Assembly: GCF_003073045.1 (NCBI RefSeq)
Contig: NC_037593.1
Location: 18,032,725 to 18,096,724 of the forward strand
Reading direction: 5' to 3'
DNA length: 64,000 nucleotides
Source of the DNA: Pomacea canaliculata
Taxonomy: Eukaryota; Mollusca; Gastropoda; Architaenioglossa; Ampullariidae
Under the pieces are notes generated by a model. The model did no database searches. It saw only the letters and a program-made list of their open reading frames with translations, and was not told the DNA's origin. This document shows, one piece after another, positions 1 to 10,600 of the stretch. Each line of letters opens with the position of its first letter. The stretch's first letter is position 1. Position numbers and translations under genes: made by a program.

Positions 1-1439
1 CACATGCCGAAAATAAAGGTTTGAGTTTCGTCGAAGGTTTAAATACCATTAATTGTATTTTTGTCTTCTTCTTGTGGGTATATATATATATGGTGGAACG
101 AGCGATAGGAAATTAGGTAGTTGAAGAGAGGTATCGGATAAGAGCTCATTAAACATAAAGATCGAGTAGAACTGAGCAGATTGAACAGAAGGGACTGGAG
201 CTACAGAGTTATGATTGACAGCTGTATTATTTTACTTTAAAAAACGATCAATTTTCGGCAATTTCTTGTCTTCAAAACAACTAGTTGCAGCTGTTACACA
301 AGTATTTCAAAGCCATTTGTTGGTAATTATATTGTACCTACTTATAATGCTGCTAAAGGAAGGGGGAGTAGTGGTTTTTTTTTCCTTTTTTTTGTAGGAA
401 TATTACTGATCAAGTGGCCGAATCCTATTTGGTTACCCGGCAGTCCTGCGCTCACTTCGATAACTTGGACGAGACCTTTTTCGATGATAATTTTTTGCAT
501 CACATCCCATAGTTTCTCGTGCCTTTTTAAAGTCTCTGAAGCTGTCATCTCGTGCCATTCCCTCCTCTATGTTCCGGGATTGATCCTCAATTGAGTTCTC
601 CCTAACTACCTTCATCTCTCTTCTGATGGCACAATTCACTTTTCGTATTTGGAAGCTGCTTCGAGTTTGTTTTTCCGTTGTCTCTTCAGTCCTTTCGTCA
701 CAAAGATCTAGGATATCGTTCATGTTGTTTCTTTTTCCTTCTGCGTCCTAGCACTCCCTGGACTGTTAACAGTAGGGGGCATCTTACATGCTAAGATGCT
801 AAAATGGATTAATTCACGGTGACGTGAATGAAAAAAATCTTTTTTCAGAGAATGGAATAAATAGTACAATATATATATTTTTTTTTATAAATGTTAGAAA
901 TAGATTGATTCTCAACAGTTGCGTATAGAACTTAATTATTGTTAGGGCAGACTACCGTTTGGGAAAAAAAAAAAAACTTGTCGTGCTGTCAACAAATTAG
1001 AGAGAAAATTAAATGGAAAAAAAAAAGAGTGAAGGTAAATGACTTTCTGGATGTTTCGATAACTGAAGAAGGTAGAATTACCTTTCAGGAAGCTATTACT
1101 CTTATTGATGTCTGCGCTGAGAGCACAGAGAGGTTGGAAGGTCTACTGTTTCAAGCAGGACACTGCATGTGTCACTGTTTACTGCCAAACGCGAACAGTA
1201 AACAAGTGTTTAGACGCAGAAAGCTGGCAAATTAAATGAACTGTACGCCGGGTAATGGATCGGGTACACTCGCACCCGGCAAAAGATGACAAACAAGCCT
1301 ACCCGAGGTAGCGGCAGGTGTATTAAAATGTAGGTGCTAAAAATAAAACATTCATCAGCGGTCAGTTCGTTGTGTACTTTTGAAAATTAGGAAAGATTGC
1401 AACAAATGTTGGGCAACAATGCGTGGTGGCAGAAGAAAG
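1..1439. other. No supported gene; AT-rich left flank
   Basis: No family was recognised here. A 96-codon ATG-started frame on the minus strand (433-723) encodes a charged, Lys/Arg/Glu-rich peptide. It runs into a possible splice donor near 433 (GG then gtaacc), so it could be an isolated first exon of an unknown gene. Nothing else supports it. Poly-A/T runs and a short (TA)n tract near 80-92 are present. Confidence 0.4.
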
Positions 1440-1730
1440 AAGTTTGAAATCCCACAGACAGATTTAGAAAAGCGGACAAATTATTTTATGACGTGGGCAG
1501 CAATACTTATCAGTTAGGGAGAAAAAGGGGGAAACTGTTTATGGGAATGATTTGTATTCCCATATTTCCGAGGAAGAAGCTCAGCAAGCAATACTTAGAC
1601 TTGAACAGGACAAAGCAGTTGAACAGGATGTGACTTCAGGTGAATTCTTGAAGTCATCTGAACATATTGTTTTAACAAAATTTTTCAACCATGTATTTGA
1701 GAATGACATGGCGCAAATCTGTTATTGTAC
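1440..1730 (+). mobile_element. LINE fragment (left part), interrupted by LTR element
   Basis: The + frame around 1552-1730 reads SHISEEEAQQAILRLEQDK, then a GEFLKSS-like stretch and FFNHVFEN. This is the familiar segment of non-LTR retrotransposon ORF2 between the endonuclease and the reverse-transcriptase fingers (pattern EEEV..AI..LK..KA.G.D....EFLK). The frame stops being LINE-like exactly at 1730, where the LTR begins. Coding resemblance resumes at 4645. The clade (Jockey/CR1/I-like) is not resolved. This is an old 5'- and 3'-truncated copy. Confidence 0.7.
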
Positions 1731-2114
1731 TGTAGTGGGCCGGTAGTCCAGTGTTGTTGTTAGTTTTGGCGGGATCTGCTAGGGCATGGTGAGAGATGCC
1801 AAATAGCGGTGATTGGCTAGGGTAAAACGGCGTGTTGTTCCGACCGTATCAGAGCATCGCAAAGTTTACCCCTTCCCAGAGGTATATAAGGGCAGAGCTG
1901 AGACGAAGAGATCAGAACAGAGTCGGCGGAGACAGCGCGCACAGCTACACGACGAAGAAGAGACAGCTCCGACCTCTAGCGCCTCGGGCGATTGACCAGC
2001 CGTGACCATTGTACGAGAATAAAGGGTCGCACACCTCCTGACTGTTCCTGGCTTTTTGGTTCGAGTGTGAACTGTTGTTGTCACCATACAACCCCACCTT
2101 ACCACTCGGTTACA
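1731..2114 (+). repeat. 5' long terminal repeat
   Basis: 384 bp, TG...CA. It contains a TATA-like ggtatataag near 1881-1890 and an AATAAA signal near 2019, both expected of an LTR that drives and ends its own transcript. It matches 4261-4644 throughout by eye. Confidence 0.9.
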
Positions 2115-2155
2115 TTTGGCGCTGCGAGCAGGATCAGAGTCAGCAGGTGTACACG

Positions 2156-3733
2156 ATGGCTGCAGATGGAGACAGTACAGCAGAGGCTGTACGAACGTGT
2201 CATTTAGTCCGTCTTCAGAAGTTTGCCGGAGGGCCAAGTGTCGACGAGTTTGAAAGAGAGGTGGAGATAGGTCTTGCCCTATGCCCGATGCCTGACAATG
2301 CGGCGTGTGTTTATATTCTCAACGCACTGGAGGGACCTGCTAGACGGCGAGTTCTGATGTTCCCTCATGACATGATAGACACGCCGGAAAAGATATTGGA
2401 TGTGTTGAGAGAAGCATACGGCGAACGGAGAGATGTTATAGACATTATCGCCAGTTTTTATAACCGCCGACAGCAGAGTGAGGAGTTGGTCATCGAATAT
2501 GCTGCGACCCTGCGAAATTTACAGGCGAAAGCAAACCGCCTGATGAGCGACGCCATATCCAGTACACACCTGGCGACACGCTTTGTGAAAGGACTTAAAC
2601 ACAGCCAGGTCCGACGTGAAACATCCAGACAGCTGGCCGACCATGGATCTTCTTTTGTCGATCTCCTTAAGACGGCCCGACGTGTAGAGACAGAGGAGAT
2701 GTGTAATGACAGGGAGGATGAGATACATCGTTTGACTGCACGAATAACACAGTTGGAGATGGAGGCGGCCACCCGACTTCAAACGACACAGCAAAGTGAT
2801 TTCCCCTCCGAGGCTGATCGTCATCACAAACATAAATATTTGCGACGACAGCAGACAAGACAGCGGGGCGGCCAGCGGTCAGAACCTCCCCATGACAGTG
2901 ATGGTGGAGGGGGCAGAAGGCGAGGTTTCTGCAGGTGGTTCAACGTGGCAAAGGGATGGGGGTTCATCACACCTGACAATGGCGGTCAAGACGTCTTTGT
3001 CCACCATTCAGTTATTCACAAGGCAGGCTTTCGCAGCCTAGGCAAAGGTGAATTGGTGGAATTTGAACCCAGGCTGTCATGCAAGGGCATTGAAGCCACG
3101 TTCGTCTGTGGTATCGGAGGAGTGAAATGCCGAGGCAGTGATCGCCGGCCGATTTCAAGAGAAAAGTTTCAAGACAAGCCGGTGCAACTACAACAGCGAC
3201 AACCACAACGACGGCAGAGCCAAGCAGAACTGCAACAGGACAGATTCCATCGGCGGAGCGGCCGGAGTACCTGTAATATCACCAGCCGGCCAGTTGATGA
3301 CAGTGCTGTCTACACAGTCAGGCCCCTTGTTGACGGCCCTGCACGTGCCCGCAGAAACGACATCAAAGCAGCGAAGCCGTCTCCGCAGTTAGAGGACAGT
3401 CAACTGCCGGAGACACAGAATTGTCAAGACTACGACAGTGACCATGAAACTCTGTTTTGGTATACTACTGTTCCACCCCGTCAAGCCAGAACTACAGTGA
3501 TACCAGAAGTGACAATGCCTGTGGTGCCAGAAGTGACAATGCCTGTGGTTCCAGAAGTGACAATGCCTGTGGTTCCAGAAATGAAAGTGTGTGTGATGCC
3601 AGATATGACAGTGCCTGTGGTGCCCGATATGACAGTAACTGTGATTCCAGAAGTGACAATGCCTGTGGTTCCAGAAGTGACAGTGCCTGCAGAGCACAGC
3701 AAATTGCAGCGGCCTGCTGTGAGACAGGCATAA
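2156..3733 (+). CDS. Gag-like protein with Lin28-type cold-shock domain (LTR element)
   Basis: 525 codons from the first ATG after the 5' LTR ([11 protein letters not shown]). Residues about 20-190 form a Gag-like helical region (for example [20 protein letters not shown] and LREAYG followed by [10 protein letters not shown]). A short predicted coiled coil follows ([20 protein letters not shown]). Residues about 256-330 are a cold-shock domain with both RNA-binding motifs, RNP1 KGWGFI and RNP2 VFVHH, plus [14 protein letters not shown]. The trailing [12 protein letters not shown] is close to the segment after the CSD in animal Lin28 (GGVFCIGSERRP). No CCHC zinc knuckle is visible, so the CSD may supply nucleic-acid binding. 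A Gln/Arg-rich linker and an eight-unit repeat of about VTMPVVPE end the protein. The Gag and CSD assignments are by recalled similarity; capture from a host Lin28-like gene is inference. Confidence 0.8.
   Translation: MAADGDSTAEAVRTCHLVRLQKFAGGPSVDEFEREVEIGLALCPMPDNAACVYILNALEGPARRRVLMFPHDMIDTPEKILDVLREAYGERRDVIDIIASFYNRRQQSEELVIEYAATLRNLQAKANRLMSDAISSTHLATRFVKGLKHSQVRRETSRQLADHGSSFVDLLKTARRVETEEMCNDREDEIHRLTARITQLEMEAATRLQTTQQSDFPSEADRHHKHKYLRRQQTRQRGGQRSEPPHDSDGGGGRRRGFCRWFNVAKGWGFITPDNGGQDVFVHHSVIHKAGFRSLGKGELVEFEPRLSCKGIEATFVCGIGGVKCRGSDRRPISREKFQDKPVQLQQRQPQRRQSQAELQQDRFHRRSGRSTCNITSRPVDDSAVYTVRPLVDGPARARRNDIKAAKPSPQLEDSQLPETQNCQDYDSDHETLFWYTTVPPRQARTTVIPEVTMPVVPEVTMPVVPEVTMPVVPEMKVCVMPDMTVPVVPDMTVTVIPEVTMPVVPEVTVPAEHSKLQRPAVRQA
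3497..3692 (+). repeat. 24 bp tandem repeat in the Gag reading frame
   Basis: About eight 24 bp units (core ccagaagtgacaatgcctgt) encode an eight-residue Pro/Val repeat (PEVTMPVV, with PDMTVPVV and PEMKVCVM variants). Units keep frame with one another, so length change would not disturb the ORF. The minus strand is open across it only because the unit length is a multiple of three. Confidence 0.9.
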
Positions 3734-4260
3734 ACTCAGATGCATAGAAAAGTGGTGTGTGACACTATTCCATGACAATATAAATACCATGGACATGTTT
3801 TTGTAGTTGCGGTGATCGTTGACACCCTAGATGACACTTTGGTTGTTTATTATGATGACTAGTTGTTTATTTTGCTATTTTTGTTCATTTCATTTTGCTA
3901 CGGCTGCGTCTAAGAAATATCATGACATACGAGACAGATGGACGGAATGCCTGCCCTTATATACACCTCGTGCCCATGCAGCAGTTATTTTGGGAAAAGA
4001 ATAATCAGTCGGTCAGATTCAGCTGTTAGGCGTAGTACAGATATTTTGTTTACAAGGCAAATCTTTACTCCACTAGGTAAATAGTACCAGCGGCTGATAT
4101 GACTAGGCGTTGCTTGCGGCAGCAACAGATCTTCTTTAGAGTTTTAAATATTTGAAGCCCCCCCGAGGCCAGCATAATTAGGTGAGCTTGTATACCAGCC
4201 CTAGTCTTGCTAGCTAAAGCTCATCAGCGAGGACGCTGTTGGAGAAAGAGTCGGCGGGGA

Positions 4261-4644
4261 TGTAGTGGGCCGGTAGTCCAGTGTTGTTGTTAGTTTTGGC
4301 GGGATCTGCTAGGGCATGGTGAGAGATGCCAAATAGCGGTGATTGGCTAGGGTAAAACGGCGTGTTGTTCCGACCGTATCAGAGCATCGCAAAGTTTACC
4401 CCTTCCCAGAGGTATATAAGGGCAGAGCTGAGACGAAGAGATCAGAACAGAGTCGGCGGAGACAGCGCGCACAGCTACACGACGAAGAAGAGACAGCTCC
4501 GACCTCTAGCGCCTCGGGCGATTGACCAGCCGTGACCATTGTACGAGAATAAAGGGTCGCACACCTCCTGACTGTTCCTGGCTTTTTGGTTCGAGTGTGA
4601 ACTGTTGTTGTCACCATACAACCCCACCTTACCACTCGGTTACA
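4261..4644 (+). repeat. 3' long terminal repeat
   Basis: Direct copy of 1731-2114. It is preceded by a purine-rich tract (agaaagagtcggcgggga) and followed by the gtac target duplication. Confidence 0.9.
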
Positions 4645-4716
4645 GTACCATTACTGAAGAAAAGAGACCCAAAGAATGAGAATTTCAGAAGTAGTTAAAG
4701 TTACCAACAGGGAAAA
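4645..4716 (+). mobile_element. LINE fragment (right part)
   Basis: Directly after the LTR element the DNA reads VPLLKKRDPKNENFRS. This matches the LINE reverse-transcriptase motif usually written VPLHKKGD..N..NYR, which normally lies a few residues after the FFNHVFEN segment seen just left of the LTR element. The two pieces belong to one older LINE insertion split by the LTR element. Confidence 0.6.
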
Positions 4717-6404
4717 AACACGGTTTGTAGTTCCCCATCAAGGGTTCTTTTTTTTTTTTTTTTTTTTTGTTTGAAGACGATATTTGTCTACTCCGGCTAC
4801 AGAATCAACTGAACGATGCAGAACAAGCTTCTGATGCCTTCGAACGGTTGTCAATCTGAACAAGACAAAAATCATTTAGGTAAAGTCGAAAGATAAAAGC
4901 AAAGAAGTTGAAATAGTAAAAATGTACACATATTTATGACTTCAATATTGTCTTTTGATTTATCGCGGTAAAGTGGCGAAATTTATGAGAAGGATGTGGC
5001 GCTTAGAAATATGAAATATTCAGTCTATTATAAGTTATTAGATGCTCATATAAAACCATTGATACTGTATGTGTCCGAAATGTGAGGTTTGATACATTAT
5101 TAATCTATAGAATCTATTCACTTATTTGCATGCAAACGCTTTGTAAGTATGGGTTCTAAGACAGCGACTGCCATAGTCAGAAACTGTATACCGACAGGAG
5201 TATGTATGCGGAAATTTATTGGTTCCAGCTGCCAGAGATGATGTTTTCCAGGTTGCCAAAGCAGGTGTGTGAAATGAGCAAAAATCGTTCCGTAAGCCTA
5301 GTAGGATTAAGAAAATACCATTTTGTTGTGCTTTACTGTCCACAACAACTAACATATTCTATAAAAAATGTATGAGTGGTGCTTCGGAGCAATATAAAGC
5401 TACTTTCTTTTTTTAAGAATTTATATTCAGGAATGGCGGCCTGCTTTGCCAGTCAGAAAACAGTCTGTAGCACAGCACTGGAATAGTACAGTATCACATT
5501 TCTAAACTAAGTGCAGAAAATTTTCATTTCCAAATATATTGCAACCACTAAAAATAGAAGAGCAAATGTATGCTTCATTCACCCTCGATTAATATCACTG
5601 TATATAAAATTGATTAAAAAAAAAAAAAACAACTAACTCTCCGTCCACCCTACCCTACAGTTATTTAGATACACATGTATGTGGAAACCATTCACATTCA
5701 CCTGTTAAACCTATGTCTATCAGTGGGATCTGAAATACAAAGCAACAATAAAACCTCTCCTTACAATGTTTCAAAACTAAACAATTTCAAAAGTGCACAA
5801 AGCTAACTTCTGCTAAAACAAAAATTTTGCTCTGATTCGCCTTTTGCGTGCAAAGCCGTGTTTCTACGGAATATTTACTGTCTGGTTCATCATGTTTACT
5901 TTATATTTCATGGTCATTATATTGCTTGAGATTGTCTTTAGATTTAAATGTACAAAACAGCAATAATATAATAATATTGTCACGGACCGGGTCAATGAAC
6001 TCATTCCCAAGTGCAGCTGCTATGAGTGCGAGGAGTGAAGGGGGAAGGAAGGAAGGGTGTCGGGCAGCGACTGGCCTTGAGCAGAAAGCATCACAGAAAC
6101 ATGAGAATAATGAAGATGGGAAGAATCGTCTGTGGTGAGTGAGAGAAGGCATGCTTTGTGAAAATTGAAGTATGAGATCATCGTCTGCATCTGTTCATGT
6201 GTGGGTTCTTTCTTGAAATTGTTTCTTTCCCGTTAAAGACCAATTTTTTTTTTTTTTTTTTTAATCTGTGGCTGTAAATGTTATTAAAAACTGGACTGGT
6301 ATTACTTGAGGTATTATTGAAGACTGCCCCTACGGTTTGGCTGAGAAGATAAAGGTGTTTCAGCAGGTTTACATCAGAGAAAACCCCTGCTTCCGCTTGA
6401 TGAT
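4717..6404. other. Intergenic, nothing recognised
   Basis: No ORF with family resemblance. There are T-rich tracts near 4748-4768 and 6243-6262 and an A tract near 5617-5629, probably old poly-A tails. Short frames here (5122-5355, 5848-6138) have no motif support. Confidence 0.6.
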
Positions 6405-7677
6405 GCTCACCCCCTCTCGCCACCATTTCGAGAGGAAAAGGTGAGGAGCATTTTCCGTCAACAAAACCGCAGGAAGACTTCTGGTCTGGACTATGTTTCG
6501 ACGTTCATCCTGACAACTGACACCTGTGTTCACTGCCATGTTTAGCAGCTCGTTGTAGATGTCCGTGCCTCGGTGATTTAAATCATCTGTGATCGTCCCA
6601 GTTACAAAGAAAACCACTGTTACACACGAATGACTTCAGTCCTGTGGTCATAACATCTGTTATTACAAAGGTTTTCGAGCGGTCAGTTTTCCGCTGCTTT
6701 CCCGTATATGGACTTTTCAAAAGTTTTCAACATCCTTATCCTACACAATCTGAATGAGAAGCTGGTCTTTTTATGAGTGAATCGGTCTATCTGTCTTTGG
6801 ATACTTGACTTTTCTATTCAACCGTTCACAGGTTGCCAAGATCGCTATGAAGGTGTCTGTCTCCAGAAAACTGAATATTGATGTCCCTCGGGGATGTATT
6901 CTCTCCCGTCTTTTCAATTTCTTTACGAACAAGTGTATTTCGGCAGATCTGTTGACACAATTATTAAAGCCCCCATTTCTGGAATCGATGAAACAGGGGT
7001 AAGGTCTAGAGAGTAGATGACAGGTGTAGATGACAGGTGTGTTGATAACAACTTCGTTCTAAATGTGCAACTCCCTTTCTCCTCACTTACCTTCCACCAC
7101 CACCATCCCCCCAAAAAAAACCAAACCAAACCAAAACAAAACAAAACAAAAAAAAACAGAGGAGCTGGTAATTGATTTTAGGCAAGAAAAAGTTCTACTT
7201 CTGTCGATTGTCCTCGATGGCTAGTCTGTCAAACAGGTCACATTCAAATTACTTTAAACGACAGTCTCAAATGACCTGAATACATCATCACGAAAAAATG
7301 TCAGCAGCGACTGCACTTTATAAGAATTTTGCAGAAATTTAGAATGCAGAAGGAGCTTGTCGCACGATTCCATCATTTTGTGATTAAAAGCATCCTTTGT
7401 TTCTCCCTCATCGTCTGGTATGATAGCAAAACCGCTCGGGGAAGGACCATTACAAACACACTGTGAAGTCAGTCTCCAGGACTTCTGGCCGTGCTTTCCC
7501 TTGCTTCTCCTCAAACAGAAGTCTCACAAGACCATCCAGGACCCTTCGCACCCACCCAAACAATTCTTTAAACACATGCTCCCAGGAAAACATTACAGGG
7601 CACTTGCGATAAGGACACGTAGGTTCCGCTCCAGATTCTTGGCTGAAGAAGTCCTGTCCATTAATCGCAGACTGTGA
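6405..7677 (+). mobile_element. L2/CR1-like LINE relic (RT to 3' end)
   Basis: Pieces of one reverse transcriptase appear in order on the + strand in shifting frames. A linker (EEKVRSIF..N.RKTSGLD) near 6430 is followed by DFSPVVITSVITKVFERS near 6633 and MDFSKVFN near 6705 (motif A). Next come ICLWILDFLFNRSQ near 6795 and VPRGCILSRLFNFFTNKC near 6885 (motif B), then EELVIDFRQ near 7160 and KCQQRLHFIRILQKF near 7290. The C-terminal signature KTIQDPSHPPKQFFKHMLPG, then YRALAIRTRRFRSRF, ends with the stop at 7675-7677. The order and spacing fit L2/CR1/Rex1-type ORF2. Frame changes and stops show it is long dead. An A-rich simple repeat (7108-7156) interrupts it. Confidence 0.82.
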
Positions 7678-10600
7678 CACAGCAACGACTGTTCTACCCT
7701 AACAGCATTTAAAGTAATTTAAACATTTTATAAAGGTTTACAAAGGTTTTTACCATTTGGGTAGTCCGTCTGTGTGTGTGTGTGTGCGCAAGCGTGTGCA
7801 AAACCATATTTTATGGTGTAAAAAGATGCACGCTTTTATCACACCAAGACAAAATCCTTTTTCCACTTGGGAAATAAATTATTTTTTTAAAAGAAGTTTA
7901 TTCTCTTCAGTAGTTGTCGTTTCATTGCTGTCGGGATGAGTGCAAACTTTATGTGAGCCACAAAGACATAAACAAGAGCTGGCGACACGGTGTGATGTTT
8001 GGAGACTATAGTCAATTAACCTTGTACAGTTATACCCTATCAAGTACGGGTGCAAAGGCGGTCCCCTCTCAACGGTCGGAGTTTTAACTTTGAAAGCAGG
8101 TCGAGTGGGCAGAAAGTTAAGCCGGGTATTTGTCAAGTCATGAGCAAGTAACGGATGTCAGCAAGTCTGGGCAGTTTACAAGTCAACAATACTATATCAG
8201 AGCGATGACAGTTACAATTCTTCAGTTCTAACCGCCATGTGTGCGATCACACACCCGTCAGTGTTTTTCGCGACAGTTGAATAATACTTGGAGTGCAGAC
8301 GTGATATAACGACGTCTGGTGAGTCTGCTTAGTCCTCGAGACTCTGACAGCGAGCTCACCATTTGCCGGTTGTACCGAATGTGACATTTACATATTGTGA
8401 CAAACAAATATTATCGAGCGAATGTTATTCTTCTAGCTCTCTCTCTCTCTTGCTGTGTGTGTGTGTGAGAGAGAGAGTGTGAGAGAGAGATAAAGTGAGG
8501 GAGATACTGTGGCTCTGGTTACTTCTTGACAAGTTATTGTTGAGAGATATGAAAGCAAACCCACCATGGAGTTGAACATATCATTGTGAACCACAACCGA
8601 TACCATGACACAGCAAAGTCCAAGGGTATGCGAGCCGTAATTTTAAGGGGGAAACCCCACCCACACACACAGAAACACTTTAAGATAAGTCAGTCTTGAT
8701 GTAGTTGTTGTAATGCGAAAAAAAAAAGTACTGGGAGTGGTAAATTGACTTGAAGAGTTTTCACACACTCATTTTCACGCTCGCGCGCGGATACAGGCGA
8801 TCGTTTCAGGAGGGAGAAAAAAAAAAAACAAAACAAAAAACATGCAGCTTGTAAAGTAGGTCGTCACGGAGGCGACTACGAGCAGGGAGCTCTAGAAAAC
8901 AGACAAGCCAGATCTGTGTCACCCCGATGACGTGCACACCCGTGAACAGCACGGGGGAGGTTAGGGTTCACCAGCCGAGCGCTATACACGCGTCCGCTAA
9001 GGAGGGCGATTCCGCAATCGCAGACTAAAGTTGTTGACCGCAATGTGCACGTGTGGCGTTGATATGCATCCAAGCGTGTGAAATGACAGCCATGTGTGAG
9101 CACCACTGTGTACTCTGCCAAGAGGAAAGAAAAATGAAACCAAAAGAGAAACTCCGTACGTGGCGCCGACGAATGGTTGGCTGCATTGTCGATCGCGAAA
9201 AGCTCTTCGACATCAATTAAAGGTTGTCATGGTTGTTATCGTCTCTATCATATCATTACCAGCAGATTGAAAGCTCTGTGTGCTCAAGTAACAGTGGTTA
9301 TGGGATTAAGAGATTTTACAGGCCCTTTCCCCTCAAAGGTATCATGGAGTCATCTGTAACCACAAATCAATGATGAGGTATTATTGTAACGCTAGATGAA
9401 GAGCAATGTTGTTGTCCTGAAAGCAGCTGCTTTCCTTTGTATTCACACGTTTGGTTTTTTTCTAAACAAGGAATGGATGGGTGGCTATAGCTGTCTTTTT
9501 CCTCTTAACTGTTTTGGATAGATTATTCTAGTTCCCTTTCTCCTTAATGACATTGTCAAGATCTTATATCCTGGTTATTCTATTAAAATTATAAAACATA
9601 TATCCTTAATTTTATATTTATCTAACCTAGTATTTTTTTAAAATCTTTCGTTTTATCTATTAGTTTTACCTGATTAGTTCGAAGTGGAACTAAATTCCTG
9701 CCAGAATTGTTCATTCTGTGATGACCGTATTGCTATGTATAAACTTTTCGGCCTTTGGCCTCCAATCTGCACAGCTGACACTTAAAAAAAAAACTCTTTC
9801 TTTGATTATGATTCTGTGACTTTTGCTAACCTTCAATGACACTATTCTGTTGCTGTCATATGCTGTTCTCATAAGTGATGTCCTCATTAAAACAACTCGC
9901 TCAATAGCTTTTTTTTTTTTTTATAAGTCGGTACTACTGTTGCTTGGCTGTGTCACCAGCAGCTAAAGTGTCATCTACCATGCACCGGCTTTCATAAACA
10001 TTCTAAGTTATTAATAGAACGTAATTCAAGGTATGTAGTCGGTGGTCACTTGAATGCACAATCTGCAATATAATACTGAAGATGTGGTGGCTTGATTATT
10101 CAGATTGATTTTGAAGCGTTATATTACATCAGCGACATGGATTATAGTGTGGTGATACATCGCCACATCGGTTGTTGCAGAACTTGACACCTGCAAACAG
10201 AGTCCGGAGTTGGTAGAAGCGGAGGAGGCACTGCATGGTGCTGAAGTCAAAGGTGAAATTCACGGAGAATCAGAAACAAGGACGCTAATTAAGTTGATTA
10301 AATAGATTATTTCTATACTGTAAGTTACAGTTGAGAAATAAAAGCTTTAAATTACTTGTATTTACCACCAGCTTCCTTAAAGGAATGATCACATACCCTG
10401 TGATGGTATAATTTTATTATTTAATTTTTAATATATTTTGGATTGTGTGCCTCGATGGCCACCCATTCAGCCTCTCGCGGTAGATGTAATCCGTGGTTGC
10501 ATCATAAACATTTATCCAGTTTTGAGGAGACCAGCTTTTCTAATGCTTATTAATTAAATCTGTCTCAGTTTGCATGCACTCCAAATCAGTCGCACTTCTC

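Larger units (their letters stand above)
1731..4644 (+). mobile_element. Non-autonomous LTR retrotransposon with cold-shock-domain Gag
   Basis: Two direct 384 bp repeats (1731-2114 and 4261-4644) start TG and end CA and look identical base for base. They enclose a 2.1 kb interior. The host tetranucleotide gtac lies immediately outside both ends (1727-1730 and 4645-4648), which is a target-site duplication. A TGGCGCTGCGAGCAGG stretch just after the first LTR is a plausible primer-binding site, and a purine-rich run ending at 4260 is a plausible polypurine tract. The interior holds one long ORF (Gag-like). I recognise no protease, reverse transcriptase, RNase H or integrase, so the element would depend on a partner element. 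Gag resembles Ty3/Gypsy-type Gag in general layout, but the family is inference. Identical LTRs imply a very recent insertion. As a Gag-only element it looks whole. Confidence 0.88.

Noticed and set aside
3497-3692. CRISPR-like regular repeats
   Set aside because: Units are contiguous 24 bp copies with no spacers and lie in a coding frame of an animal LTR element.
3389-3796. Long minus-strand ORFs over the 24 bp array
   Set aside because: They are open only because the repeat unit is a multiple of three and lacks stops in those frames; the plus frame carries the Gag ORF.
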